A DNA stretch of 18,715 nt from Lachnospiraceae bacterium (GCA_024691045.1 JAILOC010000014.1:1-18715); one strand, 5' to 3'; shown: positions 1-8,320, numbered from the stretch's first letter. The notes: a model not told the origin generated them from the sequence alone. Made by a program: numbers and translations.

Positions 1-1
1 A

Positions 2-286
2 GAGGCACAGGATGAGTTTGAAAAACTCGAAGCGGCCATCGCAGAGTCTGTTGACGGAATCAAGGGAATCGATGAGAAGACATCCTCACTTCAGAGTATC
101 AAGGAGAGGATCGTTGCCAACGTAACGGATCTTTCCGCCATCTCAGAGGAAAACGCTGCATCCAATGCCGAGGTTTCCGCAAGCACGGACAACATCGCAA
201 CCTCCATCAAAGAGATCGCGGACAGGATAAAGGGTGTCAGCAAACAGGCGGACAATCTCAAAGAGATCGTTGCATTCTTCAAATAA
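2..286 (+). CDS. Methyl-accepting chemotaxis protein, C-terminal end (partial)
   Basis: This is the last 94 residues of a chemotaxis receptor; the 5' part lies outside the window. The frame is open from base 2 to the TAA at 284-286. The sequence is a continuous amphipathic helix rich in Ala, Glu, Ser and Lys. It includes the stretch SAISEENAASNAEVSAST, typical of the descending helix and methylation region of the receptor signalling domain, and ends in IVAFFK. In the known family this cytoplasmic hairpin docks CheA and CheW and is adjusted by CheR and CheB. No Trp-rich CheB/CheR tether is visible at the end. A strong terminator follows 15 bases after the stop, so this gene ends its transcription unit. 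Ligand and number of membrane segments cannot be seen. Confidence 0.9.
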   Translation, partial: EAQDEFEKLEAAIAESVDGIKGIDEKTSSLQSIKERIVANVTDLSAISEENAASNAEVSASTDNIATSIKEIADRIKGVSKQADNLKEIVAFFK

Positions 287-301
287 CACAGGACGAAAAT
301 G

Positions 302-333
302 AAGACCCGCGGATCTGTTCCGCGGGTCTTTTT
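302..333 (+). terminator. Intrinsic terminator after the chemotaxis receptor gene
   Basis: A perfect 12-bp stem (302-313 with 319-330, AAGACCCGCGGA against its complement) closes a 5-nt loop. The right arm ends in TT and is followed by TTT, giving a short U-tract. Confidence 0.9.
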
Positions 334-413
334 AAGGGAAAAATGAGTCTGCGGGTCGCTCACACAGGTGGCAGAAGCTGTCTTTTTCGGTCTTGTGAAA
401 TGGCCGGGAATCC

Positions 414-442
414 TTGTAAAAAAAGCGTTTTTGGGCTAAATT
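414..442 (+). promoter_or_regulatory. Possible sigma-A promoter for the GGDEF/EAL gene
   Basis: TTGTAA (414-419) and TAAATT (437-442) are separated by 17 bp; each matches the consensus at 4 of 6 positions. The site lies between the preceding terminator and the start codon at 470, where a promoter is required. The match is weak. The ribosome site is GAGGCAGGGG at 455-464. I saw no c-di-GMP riboswitch in the 334-469 gap. Confidence 0.35.
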
Positions 443-469
443 AATAGTATATCCGAGGCAGGGGAAAAC

Positions 470-2815
470 ATGATCTCATATACGTTCATGATACTTCTCA
501 CAATCTTTATGGTACTGTATGCGATAAGCATATTTGCGGTCATCACGCATGATAATCCCTACAAGGGATATATCACGTGTCTCCTTGTCGCGGCCTTCCC
601 TCCTTTCATACTTGACGGCTGTGTAACAATGACCAGGCATTACGAAGTGGCAGAGATAGGATACAGTATTCTGTATATAAGCATGGACATGATGCTGTTT
701 TTCCTGCTCAGGTTCGTAATGTATTATTGTGACATTCCCTACAGGCGGAAAGCTTACACCATGATATTCCGCTTGCTCTGTCTTTTTGACTGCATTTCCG
801 TTGCGTTTAACTATAAATTCCACCATGTTTACACAATACGCGTGGTTGACCCTTCCGAGCTTGCAGCTGTCCCGGGCGGCCCCGGTTCTTCTTCGCTTAT
901 CATGAACAGGATCTTCTACGGAGTGTCGGGAGAATGGTATTACTATGTTCACGGAGCGCTCTGTACTTTTGCCGTGCTTCTTGGAATCGCTTTTCTTCTC
1001 TGGAAAGCAAGCAGATATGCCGCAATTTACTGGGTAAAATATTACTGTATAGCTGGTTCGCTTCTCGTAACCGCTCTGTGGTATATCGGAGTTATGGTTT
1101 CCAACAGCCCCGTCGATGCATCACTGATCGGATACGGTATCACGGGTCTTCTGATAGTTTTCTTTACGACACTTTACAAGCCCGCAACTCTTATCAACAG
1201 TCTGCTCTCTGCATCGATCAGATCGTCCGAGAGCGGAATAGTTCTTTTCGATAATACAGGAAGGGTTGTGTTCATAAACCACAGCTTTGCGGATCTGTTC
1301 GGAATAGCCGACTCCGATTACGGAAAGGCGTACGACATTTTTAAAAAGCTTACCGAGAACGAGGAATCGATCAACAATTCATACTCGGCGGTAAAGCGTA
1401 TCACCGACGAAGAGACCGGAATCGATACGATCTATGAGATCGACGTGTGCGATGTTTATGACAGCCGTCATGATTACTGCGGCTTCTATGCCAAGATCAA
1501 GGACCGTACCGATGAAGAGGTTGAGCTCGAAAAGGAAAGATTTCTTGCGATGCACGATTCCCTCACGGGACTATACAATATCAACTCTCTTTACAGGTTT
1601 ACGGACGAAAAACTTGCACGCAAGGATTGCAGGGAATATGTGGCGGTGGTCACCAACATCACGGGGTTTAAGAGTATCAATGAGGTGTTCGGAACCGACA
1701 GGGCCGACGATGTACTCAAGGATATTGCGGGAAGGTTCTCAGAGATGATCGGTCCCGCAGGTATTGTTGGACGTATAACCGGCGACCGTTTCGGCATCTT
1801 TTTGAAAAAAGATGATTTCGATCCCGTGCTTTTTACCAGGATCTGCAGGTCTCTTTACATAGACAGGGGAGATTACAAATATCCCGTAACGATGCAGGTT
1901 GGTGTCTGTAATGTTGATGCGGCCGATCTGACCAGTCAGATGGTATATGACAGGGCGTTCCTTTCGATAGACGGCATCAAGAACGATATGCAGAAAGTAA
2001 TTGCATATTATGACGATTCGGTCCGCGAGTCCATCCTCTGGGAACAGATGGTGACCGGAAGCGTCGATGATGCCATGGAGGCCGGAGAGATCATTCCTTT
2101 CATCCAGGCGCAGGTTGCCTCGGACGGAAAAGTAAGCGGCGGGGAGTGCCTGATCAGATGGGATCACAGGACAAAGGGAATGCTTCCTCCGGGAAAGTTC
2201 ATAGGAGTGCTTGAGAAGACAGGACTTATTGCCAGGGTCGACCGCTATATGTGGGAATACGCCTGTAAGATCATCGGAAGGTGGAACGAAGAGGGGTATG
2301 AGGATATGTATCTTTCTGTGAACATATCTCCCAGGGATTTCTATTTTACCGATGTATACGGCGATATAACGGGATATGCAGGCAAGTACGGAATAAGGCC
2401 GGAGCAGCTCAGACTTGAGATAACCGAGACTGCAATGATGGGTAATGTCGAAACCGTTCTGGAAGTTATCAGAAGACTCAGAAACGACGGGTTCATTGTA
2501 GAGATGGATGATTTCGGATGCGGATACTCATCGCTCAACACTCTCAAGATACTCCCGGTTGATGTGCTGAAGGTAGATATGATGTTCCTTCGTGATATCA
2601 AGGATGCCGACACGCTGATTAAATCCAGATTCATTCTTTCCAACGTCATAAATATGGCGATTGATATCGGGATTTCGGTCATTACCGAGGGAGTCGAAAC
2701 TGAGGAACAAAAAGCTTTCCTCGAAGAATGCGGGTGCCATAACTTCCAGGGCTATTATTTTTCCAAGCCCATACCCGTATCGGAGTTTGAAGAAAAGTAC
2801 TTAAAGGGTGAATGA
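470..2815 (+). CDS. 7TM-PAS-GGDEF-EAL protein, probable c-di-GMP phosphodiesterase
   Basis: This 781-residue membrane protein probably adjusts cyclic-di-GMP in response to an unknown signal. Residues about 4-236 hold seven hydrophobic segments resembling the 7TM sensor module of some histidine kinases. A PAS-like domain spans about 250-355, a GGDEF-family domain about 360-520 and an EAL domain about 525-775. The GGDEF active-site motif reads TGDRF (437-441), so cyclase activity is unlikely. The EAL side keeps the family's catalytic and metal residues: E559 (in ECL rather than EAL), N618, E650 (LEITE), D680-D681 (DDFG), K701, E740 and Q760. The expected reaction is hydrolysis of c-di-GMP to pGpG, possibly with the degenerate GGDEF domain as a GTP-sensing regulator, as in known composite proteins. 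The start is supported by GAGGCAGGGG 5 bases upstream. It is monocistronic, next to a chemotaxis receptor gene, which fits control of motility versus adhesion. Confidence 0.92.
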   Translation: MISYTFMILLTIFMVLYAISIFAVITHDNPYKGYITCLLVAAFPPFILDGCVTMTRHYEVAEIGYSILYISMDMMLFFLLRFVMYYCDIPYRRKAYTMIFRLLCLFDCISVAFNYKFHHVYTIRVVDPSELAAVPGGPGSSSLIMNRIFYGVSGEWYYYVHGALCTFAVLLGIAFLLWKASRYAAIYWVKYYCIAGSLLVTALWYIGVMVSNSPVDASLIGYGITGLLIVFFTTLYKPATLINSLLSASIRSSESGIVLFDNTGRVVFINHSFADLFGIADSDYGKAYDIFKKLTENEESINNSYSAVKRITDEETGIDTIYEIDVCDVYDSRHDYCGFYAKIKDRTDEEVELEKERFLAMHDSLTGLYNINSLYRFTDEKLARKDCREYVAVVTNITGFKSINEVFGTDRADDVLKDIAGRFSEMIGPAGIVGRITGDRFGIFLKKDDFDPVLFTRICRSLYIDRGDYKYPVTMQVGVCNVDAADLTSQMVYDRAFLSIDGIKNDMQKVIAYYDDSVRESILWEQMVTGSVDDAMEAGEIIPFIQAQVASDGKVSGGECLIRWDHRTKGMLPPGKFIGVLEKTGLIARVDRYMWEYACKIIGRWNEEGYEDMYLSVNISPRDFYFTDVYGDITGYAGKYGIRPEQLRLEITETAMMGNVETVLEVIRRLRNDGFIVEMDDFGCGYSSLNTLKILPVDVLKVDMMFLRDIKDADTLIKSRFILSNVINMAIDIGISVITEGVETEEQKAFLEECGCHNFQGYYFSKPIPVSEFEEKYLKGE

Positions 2816-2838
2816 TAATACAGATACCGGGATACTGT

Positions 2839-2869
2839 AAAAGGAACGCCCAATAAGCGTTCCTTTTTT
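2839..2869 (+). terminator. Intrinsic terminator after the GGDEF/EAL gene
   Basis: The stem AAGGAACGC (2841-2849) pairs with GCGTTCCTT (2857-2865), extended by two A-T pairs on each side, and runs into a U-tract. It ends only about 13 bases before the next annotated start codon. Confidence 0.88.
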
Positions 2870-2882
2870 CTGAAGATACTTT

Positions 2883-4184
2883 ATGGATGATAAAGAAAAG
2901 AAAAACGAAACAAAGGAGATCATGACTCTTTCCTCGAAGATCATAGAGCTTGCGAGGGATGAGATAATGATGTCGTTCAGATTCCTGGACAGAAGCCTTA
3001 TGGAACTTAAAAGTGAGGCTCGCCCCGGCTGCGGGAATATTTATTCGGGAATCGGAAGGTTTATTTACGATCCCGTGAACATCATACGGGCGGCGCAGAA
3101 GGATTTCAGGCTTCCTGCCCGTGTCATCTTCCACGTGATGCTGCATCATATCTTTGCCCATCCGTTCTCCGGGGAAAGGACCGACCGCGTACTGTGGGAT
3201 CTTGCGTGCGATATCGCCGTCGAAAACGTGATCGCCGAGCTTGATGAGGATTGCATAAGACTTGAAACGGATCTTGCCACTGCCGGAATGCTGAAGGTTC
3301 TGAGGGAGGATGTGGGCAAGCTTTCTGCGGAAAGTCTGTACAGGTATTTCAGGAAAAATCCGCTGACTCCTTCGAGAGTAATGGAATATGAAAGGGCATT
3401 TGCCCTCGATTCCCACGATCTGTGGAGACCGGACTCTTCTCCGGAGATACAGATGACCGAAGAGGAGTGGAAGAAGATATCGAGACAGGTGCTTGCCGAA
3501 ATAAAGAGCTTCTCAAAGAAAGGCGCCTCCGGCGAATCGCTTGAGAAAAACCTTTTGGAAGGCTCTGCGGTAAAATACGACTATAAGAGGATCCTGGAGC
3601 ACTTCGTCGTCACGGGTGAACATACAAGACTCAGCGATGATGAATTCGATTATATCTATTACACGTACGGCCTCGAACACTATGACAATATGCCTCTTAT
3701 AGAACCTCTCGAGTACAGGGAAGACAAGAGGATCAGGGATTTTGTCATAGCTGTTGACACATCCGCATCCTGCAGCGGGGAGACGGTAAAGAAGTTCATA
3801 AGACAGACCTTCGATCTGCTTAAGCGCAGCGAAAGCTTTTTCAGGAAGATCAACATACACATCATCCAGTGTGATGCGGAGGTCGAAAGGGACGACAAGC
3901 TTTCCGATTTATCACAGCTTGATACTCTTCTGAGCAATATGAAGCTGGTCGGGGGAGGCGCGACGGATTTCAGGCCGGTTTTCGATTACGTAAAGAGCCT
4001 GCAGGAAGCGAGGGAATTCGACGATCTTAAAGGACTGATATATTTCACCGACGGATATGGGATTTATCCGGACAGAAAACCCGAATTCGATGTCATATTT
4101 GCTTTTTTGAACGAAGACACATCCCGCCCGGCTCCGCCTGTGTGGAGCATGAAGGCAGTTATTGAGGAGGATGAACTGAAATGA
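2883..4184 (+). CDS. VWA protein with N-terminal metallopeptidase-like (DUF2201-type) domain
   Basis: This 433-residue cytosolic protein has two parts. The N-terminal half (about 15-125) resembles the putative metallopeptidase domain found on VWA proteins encoded beside MoxR ATPases. The C-terminal half (about 285-425) is a von Willebrand A domain with a full MIDAS metal site: D292-x-S294-x-S296, T361 in GGGATD, and D390 in FTDG. In the N domain the expected HExxH reads H84-V-M-L-H88, with H93 further on, so the catalytic Glu is replaced by Val and peptidase activity is doubtful. The family is thought to act as a substrate or metal adaptor for the AAA+ partner, which follows directly with an ATGA overlap. 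ATG 2883 has no good ribosome site; ATG 2922 (Met14) follows AAAGGAG by 3 bases and may be the true start, removing a Lys/Glu-rich extension. Confidence 0.85.
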   Translation: MDDKEKKNETKEIMTLSSKIIELARDEIMMSFRFLDRSLMELKSEARPGCGNIYSGIGRFIYDPVNIIRAAQKDFRLPARVIFHVMLHHIFAHPFSGERTDRVLWDLACDIAVENVIAELDEDCIRLETDLATAGMLKVLREDVGKLSAESLYRYFRKNPLTPSRVMEYERAFALDSHDLWRPDSSPEIQMTEEEWKKISRQVLAEIKSFSKKGASGESLEKNLLEGSAVKYDYKRILEHFVVTGEHTRLSDDEFDYIYYTYGLEHYDNMPLIEPLEYREDKRIRDFVIAVDTSASCSGETVKKFIRQTFDLLKRSESFFRKINIHIIQCDAEVERDDKLSDLSQLDTLLSNMKLVGGGATDFRPVFDYVKSLQEAREFDDLKGLIYFTDGYGIYPDRKPEFDVIFAFLNEDTSRPAPPVWSMKAVIEEDELK

Positions 4185-5689
4185 ACATAGCAAGCGCAAA
4201 ACAGGTAATAAAGGATACGGTACGCATATACCTCAAGAAGGATGAATACGGAGATTACTGCATTCCCACGGTAAGACAGCGTCCTATCTTTATGCTGGGT
4301 GCACCCGGAATCGGAAAGACTGCGATTATGGAACAGATCGCATCCGAGATGGGCATCGCATTTGTTTCGTATTCGATGACGCATCACACGAGGCAGTCCG
4401 CTCTCGGCCTTCCCTATATCACCACAAAGCAGTTTGAAGGCAGGGAGTATTCCATAACCGAGTACACTATGAGTGAGATCATAGCATCGGTTTACGAGGC
4501 GATCGGAAGGACAGAAGTTAAGGAGGGTATTCTTTTCCTCGATGAGATAAACTGCGTTTCCGAGACTCTCGGCCCCTCGATGCTTCAGTTTCTTCAGTAC
4601 AAGATCTTCGGACGTCACTCACTTCCGGACGGCTGGGTGATCGTGACTGCGGGAAATCCTCCCGAGTACAACAGATCAGTGAGGGAGTTTGACGTTGCGA
4701 CTCTCGACAGGATGAAGGTGATAACAGTCGAGCCTGATCTTAAGGCCTGGATGGATTATGCGCGTGAGAAGAATCTACACGGTGCGATCCTCGCATACCT
4801 TGATGTAAAGAAGGAAGATTTCTATGTCATGGATATGTCTCCCGACGGCAGGGCTTATGTGACTGCGAGAGGCTGGGAAGATCTTTCCGAGATGATGAAG
4901 CTGAGCGAAGATGAAAAGATAACCGTAGACGAAACCCTTATCAGCCAGTACCTGAGAAGCGAGAGGGTAGCGAAGGATTTCGCGGCTTATTACGATCTGT
5001 ACATCAAGTACAAGACGGACTATCATATCGCGGAGATACTTAACGGAACGGCTCCCGAGAGCATTTATGAGAAAATGAAGGGGGCAAGCTTTGACGAAAG
5101 GCTTTCCGTTTTGTCCATGCTCACGGAATCCGTCTCCGGAGACATGAAGGAGACGCTCGTTTATGCGGAGGCTCTTCAGATGCTCACACCCGTCATGAAG
5201 GCCGTTAAGGATATGACGGAAAAGAATGCGGATGATGCGGCAGTGCGTGATGTCGTAAGGAAAGCACTGGATACGCAGAGCGGCAACCTTAAGAGCCTGC
5301 AGGAACGCGGAATGATCACCAGACACCGTAAAAGATCCCTGCTCCGTGTCATCGACTTTTACAATGACTGCCTGAAAGCGGACAAAGCCGGCACCGGGGC
5401 GGACGGACCTCATCCCGTACTTTCGGAGTATAATGCTGAAGTCGGCAGGCTTAAGGAAAAAGCCATGAGCTCTTCATATAGACTTACAAATCTGATATCA
5501 TTTGTCAGGAAAGCCTGCGAAGGCGGAAATGAACCAATGATACTTGCGACCAGACTTACATCCGATACCTGGTCATCAAGGTTCATAGGAACATTCGGAA
5601 ACGAAGATTACGAGAAGCTGGCCGGAGATATGGAGATCTCCGAAAGAGGCCTGGAACTCAAAGAGCAGATTGCAAAATTTGATATCTGA
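4181..5689 (+). CDS. MoxR-type AAA+ ATPase
   Basis: This 502-residue cytosolic ATPase carries Walker A GAPGIGKT (40-47), Walker B ILFLDE (117-122), a sensor-1 Asn in TAGNPP (N159) and a candidate Arg finger in LDRMK (R177). A helical C-terminal part of about 250 residues has no recognisable domain. MoxR-family ATPases paired with VWA proteins act as chaperone-like motors that mature or remodel protein complexes, often with metal insertion. Its ATG overlaps the stop of the VWA gene (ATGA, 4181-4184), and GAGGAGG at 4164-4170 serves as ribosome site, so the two are probably translationally coupled and made in fixed ratio. The client is unknown. The protein is longer than a minimal MoxR (about 320 residues), the excess being C-terminal and possibly a client-binding region. 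Confidence 0.9.
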   Translation: MNIASAKQVIKDTVRIYLKKDEYGDYCIPTVRQRPIFMLGAPGIGKTAIMEQIASEMGIAFVSYSMTHHTRQSALGLPYITTKQFEGREYSITEYTMSEIIASVYEAIGRTEVKEGILFLDEINCVSETLGPSMLQFLQYKIFGRHSLPDGWVIVTAGNPPEYNRSVREFDVATLDRMKVITVEPDLKAWMDYAREKNLHGAILAYLDVKKEDFYVMDMSPDGRAYVTARGWEDLSEMMKLSEDEKITVDETLISQYLRSERVAKDFAAYYDLYIKYKTDYHIAEILNGTAPESIYEKMKGASFDERLSVLSMLTESVSGDMKETLVYAEALQMLTPVMKAVKDMTEKNADDAAVRDVVRKALDTQSGNLKSLQERGMITRHRKRSLLRVIDFYNDCLKADKAGTGADGPHPVLSEYNAEVGRLKEKAMSSSYRLTNLISFVRKACEGGNEPMILATRLTSDTWSSRFIGTFGNEDYEKLAGDMEISERGLELKEQIAKFDI

Positions 5690-5709
5690 CGAATCCTGCG
5701 GAGGAAGAT

Positions 5710-6585
5710 TTGGATAAGGAAATACAGTACCCGGAAGGAAGCCTGGTATATGCGATAAAAGAAAACGAAGCGGTCCTGAGCACCTGCAAGGGCAGGTTTA
5801 CTTCGCTTGTGCTTCCGGAGTATCCATTTGACGGGGTAAAGCTGACTGCGATAGGCAAGAAGGCTTTCCTTGGCAAGAAGACCCTTCGCAGGCTGTCCGT
5901 TCCCTCATCCGTAAAGAGCGTGGGTGATTTCGGCTTTGCCCACTGCAGCAATCTCAAGGAACTCGAGATGCCCTTGTGTGAAGCGGGGGACGGGATATTT
6001 ACAGGATGCAGCTCTTTGGAGAAGGTTTCTTTCCCGGGAATGTCCGAGGACAAGGCTGCGCTGTTTGCTCTTTCCGTGAGGTTTTCGGGCCCCGCGAGAT
6101 TATCCGACGTCGAGGAACTTAACGAAGAGTGGTTCATCCGGTTTGATGCATGGATTTCATCCTTCCTTTTGCAGGCGGATGATGAGGGCTTTACCAACCA
6201 GATACTCTGCGGTGAGGAAGAGGTGGGCTTAAGCGACCGTGATGCATATATGAGCGGACAGAGAGTGATCAAGGCGTCTCTCTGCATACAGAGACTCCTT
6301 CACCCGGAGGGGCTTCTTCCGAATTACGAAAAATCTTTTACCGGGTATATCTACAGCCACAGGCAGGGCTCCGAAAACGGAAACGAGAGCTGGCTTGCGG
6401 TAAGGGACAATTATCCCGATAAAGCTCATTTCGGCATCCTCGAAAAATACGGCTGTGTCGACGACGGAAACAGGCCGGCAATGATGAAGAGCCTTGGAGA
6501 TGATAAGCAGGAGCTTAAGAGCCTTCTTATGAAGAATGCGGGAGGCGAGGCGTTCGACAGATTCTTTTCGGGACTTGAGATCTGA
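5710..6585 (+). CDS. Cytosolic BspA-type leucine-rich-repeat protein
   Basis: This 291-residue protein uses a TTG start: GGAGGA at about 5700-5705 sits five bases upstream, and the first in-frame ATG is about 85 codons later. It begins MDKEIQYPEG with no signal peptide or membrane segment. Residues about 45-120 hold BspA-type (LRR_5) repeats, seen as AIGKKAF, SLEKVSFPG and the spacing pattern F-x-x-C-S-x-L. Residues about 130-291 form a helical domain rich in acidic and aromatic residues, with no motif I recognise. Most BspA-type LRR proteins are secreted; this one looks cytoplasmic. It starts 20 bases after the MoxR stop and overlaps the next gene. LRRs bind proteins, so an adaptor or client role for the ATPase-VWA pair is a reasonable inference but nothing more. 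Confidence 0.82.
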   Translation: MDKEIQYPEGSLVYAIKENEAVLSTCKGRFTSLVLPEYPFDGVKLTAIGKKAFLGKKTLRRLSVPSSVKSVGDFGFAHCSNLKELEMPLCEAGDGIFTGCSSLEKVSFPGMSEDKAALFALSVRFSGPARLSDVEELNEEWFIRFDAWISSFLLQADDEGFTNQILCGEEEVGLSDRDAYMSGQRVIKASLCIQRLLHPEGLLPNYEKSFTGYIYSHRQGSENGNESWLAVRDNYPDKAHFGILEKYGCVDDGNRPAMMKSLGDDKQELKSLLMKNAGGEAFDRFFSGLEI

Positions 6586-8192
6586 TGAAAAAAAAGAAAA
6601 ATAAGATCAATTTAATATCTGTGAATGTCGCACTCACCTTTATGCTGGTTATCGCTGTGGCAGCCCTGGGACTGATCTCGTGGTACTGCCTGAGCGGAAC
6701 CTTTTTCATTCGCGGCTATATGGAGCTTGAATCCGTGTATCAGTCCGATTCGCCTGCCGGTCAGACGGCTGCGTTTGGTTTGTTTGTTTTTGCCGTCTGT
6801 GTTCTTTCTTTTTTCACCGGGAAAACCGGCAGGTATTCCGAAAGCATTTCGCGTTACGTTCTTTACGCAGTGTCGGTATGCATTCTTCTTGCGGGATTTT
6901 TCTATATCGGCGAGCATCCGTATATGATGGACGGCGACCAGATCAATACCTTCTATGCCGGAGTTTATGCAAGGTTCGAAGGACAGGACATTCAGTATGC
7001 CATGTTCGGACCTGGCGGATATATCAGTATCTATCCTCAGCAAAAAGGCCTGGCATTTTTTTACTATCTTCTTTATCCGCTGTTTAAGGAGGATATGTTC
7101 ATCTGCCTTCAGTTCCTCCATCTAATCTATCCTCAGATGATCCTTTATTGCGGATACAATATCCTTAAGACCGAGGGTGTATCGCCGGCTTCGAGGATTG
7201 TTTACTGTTTTGCGATCCCCGCATGCGTTCCTCTTACTCTGTATCTTCCGTACATGTACGGCGATCTCGGGTCGGTAGCGTTTTCTTTTCTTGCAGTCTT
7301 ATTCCTTGTCAGATATATCAAAAGATCCCGAAAAGCCGATGCCGTGCTGCTCTGCTTTTCCGCGGCAGTTTCTTTTTTGCTCAGAAAGCAGATTTGGATA
7401 TTCCTGATCGCCGCATTGATCGCACTGCTGGTTCAGGCAGTAAAGGCTTTAAAGGTGCGTTTTCTGGTCACGGGCTTATGTATGGTGTTGGCAGCCGGTT
7501 TATCCTTTGCTGCGATCGATCGCTTTTTTGAAGTTAAGTCCGGATATGAGAGCGGCAAGGGCGTTCCGTCTGTCTGCTGGCTTGTCATGGGACTTCAGGA
7601 AACAAACGGCTGCCCCGGGATCTACAACAGATACAATCAGGGCATATACGAGGAAAACGGATTTGATTCCGAAGCTGCAGAAGAGGCAGCACAAAAAGAT
7701 CTGAGAGAAAGAATTGATGCTTTCAGGTCCGACGGGGTGTACGCAAGGTGCTTTTTTGCCGCCAAGATACGTCAGGAATGGACGGCACCCGATTGTGAGG
7801 CGCTTTCGACCACAGGGGTCTGGGATAACAGATCCGGAAGGGATGCGGATAATCCTCCCGGATGGCTGACGGACCTTTATAACGGAGCAAGATACGGACG
7901 GCTGATGAGAATTTCCAATGCATATCAGAGCGTTGTTTTCTTAAGTGCGTTTATTATGGCTTTGCTTCTTCTTTTCAAAAAGAAAAAGGAGATCCCGGTT
8001 ACCTTGATCCTTGCATATACTTATCTGATCGGTGGATTCGTCTTTTTCACATTCTGGGAAAACAAGAGCAGATATATCCTTCCCTTCTTTGTTTTCACTC
8101 TCCTTTGCCTCCCGTTTTTTGCCGGGGAGATCGTCAGAATTTTGACAAAGGCCGAAAACTGTTTCAAAAACCGTTTTCGGAACCCCCGATAG
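6585..8192 (+). CDS. GT-C-type multi-span membrane glycosyltransferase (family 39-like)
   Basis: This 535-residue protein has around ten or more hydrophobic segments. After the first three comes an outside loop with MDGDQ (D116, D118), placed where GT-C enzymes of the PMT/ArnT type carry their catalytic acidic residues. Near the C-terminus the motif E492-N-K-S-R496-Y-I-L-P resembles the conserved E..RY..P element in bacterial family-39-like proteins. Such enzymes transfer sugar from a polyprenyl-phosphate donor to a lipid, polymer or protein outside the membrane. Donor and acceptor cannot be told. Its ATG shares one base with the LRR stop (TGATG, 6583-6587), a mark of translational coupling; this is odd for an enzyme with no obvious link to MoxR/VWA proteins. 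Lys-rich start MKKKKNKIN fits a cytosolic N-terminus. Confidence 0.75.
   Translation: MKKKKNKINLISVNVALTFMLVIAVAALGLISWYCLSGTFFIRGYMELESVYQSDSPAGQTAAFGLFVFAVCVLSFFTGKTGRYSESISRYVLYAVSVCILLAGFFYIGEHPYMMDGDQINTFYAGVYARFEGQDIQYAMFGPGGYISIYPQQKGLAFFYYLLYPLFKEDMFICLQFLHLIYPQMILYCGYNILKTEGVSPASRIVYCFAIPACVPLTLYLPYMYGDLGSVAFSFLAVLFLVRYIKRSRKADAVLLCFSAAVSFLLRKQIWIFLIAALIALLVQAVKALKVRFLVTGLCMVLAAGLSFAAIDRFFEVKSGYESGKGVPSVCWLVMGLQETNGCPGIYNRYNQGIYEENGFDSEAAEEAAQKDLRERIDAFRSDGVYARCFFAAKIRQEWTAPDCEALSTTGVWDNRSGRDADNPPGWLTDLYNGARYGRLMRISNAYQSVVFLSAFIMALLLLFKKKKEIPVTLILAYTYLIGGFVFFTFWENKSRYILPFFVFTLLCLPFFAGEIVRILTKAENCFKNRFRNPR
8152..8180 (+). other. Hairpin across the 3' end of the glycosyltransferase gene
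   Basis: CCGAAAAC (8152-8159) pairs with GTTTTCGG (8173-8180) around a 13-nt loop, just before the TAG at 8190-8192. No U-tract follows, so it is not a standard intrinsic terminator; it could protect the 3' end or assist termination. No better terminator was seen for this unit. Confidence 0.4.
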
Positions 8193-8242
8193 CTTCTGAA
8201 AGTTATGGAAACGTGCGATTTTACGGCATTTCCCCCTTGTAT

Positions 8243-8271
8243 TTGCGATTAAAAAAGGGTAAATTTAAGAT
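8243..8271 (+). promoter_or_regulatory. Candidate sigma-A promoter for the pilin gene
   Basis: TTGCGA (8243-8248) and TAAGAT (8266-8271) are 17 bp apart, each 4 of 6 to consensus. The predicted transcript start (about 8278) falls inside an inverted repeat at 8271-8293. Confidence 0.4.
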
Positions 8272-8293
8272 GTATGATCTGATCAATCATACA
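8271..8293. repeat. Inverted repeat upstream of the pilin gene (operator or 5'-UTR hairpin)
   Basis: TGTATGAT (8271-8278) and its exact complement ATCATACA (8286-8293) flank a 7-nt centre that itself contains TGATCA. It lies 15 bases before the ribosome site and overlaps the predicted transcription start, so it could be a repressor site or an RNA hairpin. Confidence 0.6.
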
Positions 8294-8320
8294 CTTGTTT
8301 ACACTAGGGGAGGAAATATT

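Noticed and set aside
334..469. c-di-GMP riboswitch before the GGDEF/EAL gene
   Set aside because: I could not find the conserved GEMM core elements or paired tetraloop and receptor.
2682..3416. Minus-strand open frame of 244 codons
   Set aside because: It crosses a terminator and two well-supported plus-strand genes, and has no recognisable domain.
2883..8192. Known MoxR/VWA-based defence system
   Set aside because: No nuclease, protease or other effector is present, and neighbours on both sides are ordinary chromosomal genes; a defence role is not supported by sequence.
8105..8320. Longer open frame in front of the pilin, overlapping the end of the glycosyltransferase gene
   Set aside because: The class III signal starts at ATG 8321 with a strong ribosome site; the upstream part reads as unrelated sequence and holds the promoter and inverted repeat.
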